Below are positions 60,428-64,000 of a DNA stretch of 64,000 bases, piece after piece (the first letter of the stretch is position 1; each line of letters starts with the position of its first letter). The position numbers and the translations under genes were made by a program. The stretch is from Pseudoalteromonas rubra. GTDB lineage: Bacteria > Pseudomonadota > Gammaproteobacteria > Enterobacterales > Alteromonadaceae. Below the pieces are notes generated by a model. That model was not told where the DNA came from. It saw only the letters and a list, made by a program, of their open reading frames with translations, and ran no database searches. The DNA is taken from the NCBI RefSeq assembly GCF_000238295.3, contig NZ_AHCD03000035.1, positions 744,001 to 808,000 of the forward strand. Direction: 5' to 3'.

Positions 60428-61690
60428 TTAAAGGCTGATGCCTTTACGCTGTGCTTTCTCTTTGATGAAAGAGGCCCAGCTGCGAGCAAATTTACGTGTT
60501 CTAGGATCTTCCTGAGCCTTAACAATCGCAGTATATGCTTGCTTATACTTTTCCTGATAGAGGTAAGCTTCCGCTAAGTCTGAGTAGATTGTACCTTTTT
60601 TCTTAGAACCCAGTTCCAACGCTTTGTTCAAACGAACAACGGCTGCGTTGTACTGCTGGTCCTGAAGTAACAAGCTACCGGCTTTACGGTATAACTCAGC
60701 ATCTTCGTCGAACTTTGCAGCTTCTTCATAGTACTTAGCAGCATCACTGATGTGCTTAGCCTGATGATAGTAGCTGGCAATTGCCGTTACGTTTTGCTTA
60801 GTGCGCTTAACCTTCTCCTCTTTGACCGACTTTTCCATCACCTTAGCGGCTTTGTATGGAATTTCGTTCAATGAGTAGTAGCTGCTCAGTATTTTATAAT
60901 GGTTTTCTTTTTCAAAATAACCATTTTTATAAGCCACTTCCATCACGGTCTGACCTTTTTTATAGTCTTCCGTCTGCATGTAGAAGGAGCCCAACTGAGT
61001 CCACATTTTCGGGTCTTCAGGGAACAATTTCACCAGCTCTTCAGCCACCTTTACGGCGTTTTTAAACTGCTTAAGCTCAAAGTAAGAACCAATTTTAAGC
61101 ATGTAGAATGACTTATTAGGTTCTTCTTTGTTTAACGCAATTGCCTGGTCCGCAGGCTCAATCACATCTCTGAACTGCTTAAGTTCATAGTTTGCCTGAG
61201 CAATACGGCCATATACTTTAGCGTCTTGTTCGCCAGTGAAATCCATCCAGTCGTAGTAAGCTTTCTTGGCACCGTCGTACTGCTCAGTACCAATCAGAAG
61301 GTCACCCAACAACTTGATAAGATCGCCCTGATCTTTAAAGTTCAACACATCTGGCGCAATCGCCTGACGGATGTACTTAATTGCTGTTTGATAATCTTCT
61401 TTCTGAGCATACAAGTTACCCAGGTAACGGTTTACCGTAGCGCGGTCGAAATCGTCAGACGCGTCGATCTCAAGCAATAATGCAATTGCTTCATCAACTT
61501 TGTCTTCGTTATACAAGTCAAACGCTTTGATAACCTTTTTACCAACTCGCTCACCCATAACCTTAGTTTTGGCATTTTTACGCGCTTCGATCTTTGCAGG
61601 ATCTGGTGCGGCAAACGCGGCAGTGCTTAAAGCACCGCCAGCCAAAGACATCATCAGAGCAAGAGCTGTTGCTTTAGACATTTGCTTCAT
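60428..61690 (-). CDS. Periplasmic TPR protein of TonB2 system
   Basis: 420 residues; signal peptide ending AAFAA, then about ten TPR-like helical pairs (e.g. ATVNRYLGNLYAQKEDYQTAIKYI, read with AL/Y/G/A pattern; GSFYMQTEDYKKGQ; YSDLAEAYLYQEKYKQA). TPR proteins follow tonB2 in Vibrio, Shewanella and Pseudoalteromonas; role in TonB2 energy transfer is unknown. 12 bases after tonB2. Confidence 0.88.
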   Translation of the reverse strand: MKQMSKATALALMMSLAGGALSTAAFAAPDPAKIEARKNAKTKVMGERVGKKVIKAFDLYNEDKVDEAIALLLEIDASDDFDRATVNRYLGNLYAQKEDYQTAIKYIRQAIAPDVLNFKDQGDLIKLLGDLLIGTEQYDGAKKAYYDWMDFTGEQDAKVYGRIAQANYELKQFRDVIEPADQAIALNKEEPNKSFYMLKIGSYFELKQFKNAVKVAEELVKLFPEDPKMWTQLGSFYMQTEDYKKGQTVMEVAYKNGYFEKENHYKILSSYYSLNEIPYKAAKVMEKSVKEEKVKRTKQNVTAIASYYHQAKHISDAAKYYEEAAKFDEDAELYRKAGSLLLQDQQYNAAVVRLNKALELGSKKKGTIYSDLAEAYLYQEKYKQAYTAIVKAQEDPRTRKFARSWASFIKEKAQRKGISL

Positions 61691-61702
61691 ACCTTACTCC
61701 TA

Positions 61703-62320
61703 TTAGTCTTGGTTAAGTTTAAAGTCGAGTTGTACAGTAATACCTGGTTGTTTCTGAGGCTTACCATCAACGATTTTAGGTCTGTACTTCCATTTGCGAA
61801 GCGCACGTTTTGCTTCACGGTTGAAAATACGCTTTGGTTCAGCATCGATGATCTCAATGTCATCTACACCGCCCAGCTCATTGATAGTGAAGCGCAGCTG
61901 TACCCAGCCTTCTTTACCATCACGCGCTGCTTGAGGCGGATACTTAGGTTCGATACGAACGATAGGTGTTGCTTCACCGTCACGACCGAAATCACCAGGA
62001 CCACTTAAACCACCAGCTGTGCCACCGATGTCGATGCTAGGCATGTTAAAGCCAATTGCACCTGCATTTGGGTTAGCATTCTCAGGCTGAGGCGGCTGCG
62101 GTTTAGGCGGCTGCTTTGGCGGTGGAGGAGGTGGAGGCGGTACACGCTTCCTCTCCTGCACATCTGATTCAGGCGGATTCGACATAATCTCGACTATGAT
62201 CTCTTCCTTCTTATTATCAGCCCTATCCGCTCCTCCTGAGATGAGATAGGACATAAAGAAGAATAAGCCGAAGGTTACTGCCCCACCTGCAAGAAGTGAA
62301 AACAGAAATCGAATCATCAC
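61703..62320 (-). CDS. tonB2: Energy transducer TonB2
   Basis: 205 residues: one N-terminal helix (LLAGGAVTFGLFFFMSYLI), proline-rich span PPPPPPPPKQPPKPQPPQP, C-terminal TonB domain (IEPKYPPQAARDGKEGWVQL; WKYRPKIVDGKPQKQPGITV). It links the inner-membrane motor to TonB-dependent receptors. Short like TonB2 of Vibrio. Overlaps exbD2 by four bases (ATGA). Confidence 0.93.
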   Translation of the reverse strand: MMIRFLFSLLAGGAVTFGLFFFMSYLISGGADRADNKKEEIIVEIMSNPPESDVQERKRVPPPPPPPPKQPPKPQPPQPENANPNAGAIGFNMPSIDIGGTAGGLSGPGDFGRDGEATPIVRIEPKYPPQAARDGKEGWVQLRFTINELGGVDDIEIIDAEPKRIFNREAKRALRKWKYRPKIVDGKPQKQPGITVQLDFKLNQD

Positions 62321-62721
62321 TTAGCTCCAGCTATTGAAATCTTCAAGGCGTCGTCAGTTGCCTTAATCTGGTCCATTACCTTAACAACTACGCCGTGTTT
62401 CGCGCCTTTATCCGCCTGGATAATAACGGTCTCGGTTTGTTGCTCAGCTAACAGATTTTCAAGGTTCGCACTTACACGCTCAACATCAACCTGACGCTTA
62501 TCCATCCAGATCTCACCGTTTTCACGGATAGCGATGAAGATGTTCGCATTCTTAGTTTGTTGTGCCTGTGCAGCTTTTGGCTTTTTAACTTCAATACCGG
62601 CCTCTTTAACAAAAGAGGTAGTAACGATGAAGAAGATCAACATGATGAATACGATGTCAAGCATCGGGGTCATGTCTACTGCTGCTTCTTCTTCCTCACG
62701 AAAACGTTGTTTACGTGCCAT
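62317..62721 (-). CDS. exbD2: Biopolymer transport protein ExbD2
   Basis: 134 residues: one membrane helix with the essential Asp (VDMTPMLDIVFIMLIFF) and a periplasmic ExbD domain. Proton path of the TonB2 motor with ExbB2. 14 bases after exbB2. Confidence 0.94.
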   Translation of the reverse strand: MARKQRFREEEEAAVDMTPMLDIVFIMLIFFIVTTSFVKEAGIEVKKPKAAQAQQTKNANIFIAIRENGEIWMDKRQVDVERVSANLENLLAEQQTETVIIQADKGAKHGVVVKVMDQIKATDDALKISIAGAK

Positions 62722-62735
62722 AATAAAATCTCTCT

Positions 62736-63260
62736 CTAGTGATGTGGCAAGCTATCAATTAGTTTCTCTTTAGCCATCTTAGCTCTCGCTTCAAGACGGG
62801 TGCTAAAGAATACACCTGATAGTGCCGCAACCATTCCAGCCATTGTTGGTATCGTTGCCATTGAGATGCCTGAGGCCATCAATCGAGGGTTACCTGTACC
62901 TTGTGTAGCCATGGTTTCGAATACCGAAATCATACCTGTTACTGTACCGAGTAGACCGATTAACGGACACATTGCAACCAATGTTTTGATAATCAACATG
63001 CGCTCATCTAATTTTTCAGACGCTTCAGAAATCCATGCATCGCGGATTCTGTGTGCGTACCAAGATGTAGTATCTTGGCGGGCATCCCATCTGCTTACTA
63101 TTCCCTTTTTAATTTTAGGAAATTCAGCCAATAGGAACCAATAGCGCTCAATCATTAATACCCACATTAGAAAGAGTGCTATCGCGACCACGTATAATAC
63201 ATCGCCGCCTGTAGCAACAAAATCCCTGATAGATTCCCACGTCTCCACCAGGACTAGCAT
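62736..63260 (-). CDS. exbB2: Biopolymer transport protein ExbB2
   Basis: 174 residues, MotA/TolQ/ExbB fold with three membrane helices; CPLIGLLGTVTGMISVFETMATQG is the motor signature. Short ExbB as in TonB2 operons. Its ATG shares one base with the preceding stop (TAATG). Confidence 0.94.
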   Translation of the reverse strand: MLVLVETWESIRDFVATGGDVLYVVAIALFLMWVLMIERYWFLLAEFPKIKKGIVSRWDARQDTTSWYAHRIRDAWISEASEKLDERMLIIKTLVAMCPLIGLLGTVTGMISVFETMATQGTGNPRLMASGISMATIPTMAGMVAALSGVFFSTRLEARAKMAKEKLIDSLPHH

Positions 63261-64000
63261 TATGCTCTCTCCTTCTCCGCGTGCGCAGCAACGATACCCG
63301 CGCTTTGCTCGTCAAGAATGTGTAGGATAGATTTACTACGACCCGCAACGATAGCGTGAAGTAGGATTAACGGTAGCGCAGCAATTAGACCAAGCGCAGT
63401 AGTAACAAGAGCTAGAGAGATGTTACCTGCCATGATCTTCGGATCACCAGTACCAAATAGTGTGATTGATTCGAACGTCAAGATCATACCAACAACCGTA
63501 CCTAGTAGACCTAGTAGCGGTGCGATAGCTGCAAGGATCTTGATGATGTTGATACCAGCTTCGATGCGAGGCGTTTCACGTAGAATTGCTTCGTCAAGTT
63601 TAAGCTCAAGGTTTTCAACGTCTTGGTTCTTGTTGTCATGGTACACTTTCAAGATACGACCCAGTGGGTTGCTGTCACTTGGGTTGTTAGCGTTCTTGAT
63701 TTGCGCCTTGATCTTCGCACCAACCAGCATTAGGTCTAGGAAACGAACAACAGCGATTAATGCACCAAGTGCCAACAATGCAGTGATGATGTAACCTACT
63801 GTGTCACCCTGGTGCCAACGTTCTTCAACAGTTGCACGCTGAGTGTTCAGGCGTAGGATAGCACCACGCGTTGGGTCAACAACGAAAGGTGTGTACTGGT
63901 TAGCAGACGTGCTCAGAAGATCAGAAACAGTTGCCAGAACGTCTGAAGAAGGTTGCTTACCTAAAGGTACGATTTGTTTGTTTTCTGCATCGTAAACAAC
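63260..64000 (-). CDS. TtpC-like MotA/TolQ/ExbB protein, 5'-truncated by window edge
   Basis: Frame runs open to the right window edge; at least 246 residues. C-terminal ExbB-like domain (APLLGLLGTVVGMILTFESITLFGTG, with AGNISLALVTTALGL) and, before it, a periplasmic segment (RATVEERWHQGDT) as in TtpC, the extra ExbB-like protein of TonB2 systems. First gene visible of the operon ttpC-exbB2-exbD2-tonB2-TPR. Confidence 0.88.
   Translation of the reverse strand, partial: VVYDAENKQIVPLGKQPSSDVLATVSDLLSTSANQYTPFVVDPTRGAILRLNTQRATVEERWHQGDTVGYIITALLALGALIAVVRFLDLMLVGAKIKAQIKNANNPSDSNPLGRILKVYHDNKNQDVENLELKLDEAILRETPRIEAGINIIKILAAIAPLLGLLGTVVGMILTFESITLFGTGDPKIMAGNISLALVTTALGLIAALPLILLHAIVAGRSKSILHILDEQSAGIVAAHAEKERA

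Noticed and set aside
1..64000. CRISPR arrays, rRNA and tRNA genes, prophage
   Set aside because: No regularly spaced repeats, no rRNA or cloverleaf tRNA sequence and no phage structural genes were seen; tRNA scan by program was not possible.

Overview
The window looks like a chromosome segment of a marine gammaproteobacterium of the Alteromonadales, most likely Pseudoalteromonas. Pointers are the TonB2-type operon (TtpC/ExbB2/ExbD2/TonB2 plus a TPR protein), large TonB-dependent receptors paired with SapC and a tryptophan-halogenase-like flavoprotein, an HvfABC-type copper peptide operon, and the order apt-dnaX-ybaB ... recR-htpG on one strand. This assignment comes from gene content and protein character only; no search was run.

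Layout. 1-6.7 kb, minus strand: 3'-truncated sensor kinase, PilZ protein, receiver-only regulator, RNA helicase HrpA, CBS-pair protein. 6.8-13.5 kb: exported Ntn asparaginase, then SapC, flavin halogenase-like protein and a TonB-dependent receptor preceded by two LacI-type operators that look like GlcNAc (NagR) boxes. 13.8-17.5 kb: htpG, recR, MlaC-like protein. 17.7-20.9 kb, plus strand: PagL-like lipid A deacylase and a second TonB-dependent receptor. 21-30.8 kb: AT-rich accessory region of small exported or membrane proteins, a three-gene operon with a secreted HExxH protein, a Tat-exported beta-helix protein, two frameshifted small genes and two decayed IS110-type transposase pieces. 31-44.9 kb: MDR oxidoreductase, MexEF-like RND pump with divergent LysR regulator, CpdB-like surface nucleotidase, a DUF4350/OB-fold exoprotein, DUF6279 lipoprotein, methyltransferase, DUF998 protein. 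45.6-50.1 kb, plus strand: a compact RNA-repair operon. 50.2-55.2 kb, minus strand: small proteins, rhomboid protease, ybaB, dnaX, apt. 55.3-57.7 kb: 40-residue membrane peptide and hvfCBA. 57.8-64 kb: dusC, DksA-type zinc finger protein, DUF885-like lipoprotein and the TonB2 operon, running off the window.

The most exciting system is the RNA-repair operon. RtcB2 ligase, release-factor-like PrfH and a small phosphatase-like protein overlap by ATGA junctions; after a 154-base structured spacer come an Rnl2-like ATP-dependent RNA ligase and an HD-Pnk end-healing enzyme. This puts direct 3'-phosphate/5'-OH sealing plus ribosome rescue (RtcB2-PrfH) and classic heal-and-seal repair (HD-Pnk plus ligase) in one locus. 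Upstream lies a 13-codon leader ORF with a strong ribosome-binding site, directly followed by consecutive hairpins, suggesting control by ribosome state. Other points of note: a twelve-motif EGKCG copper peptide, an E. coli-style -1 frameshift site in dnaX, and roughly 35 kb of material separating ybaB from recR, which are neighbours in E. coli.
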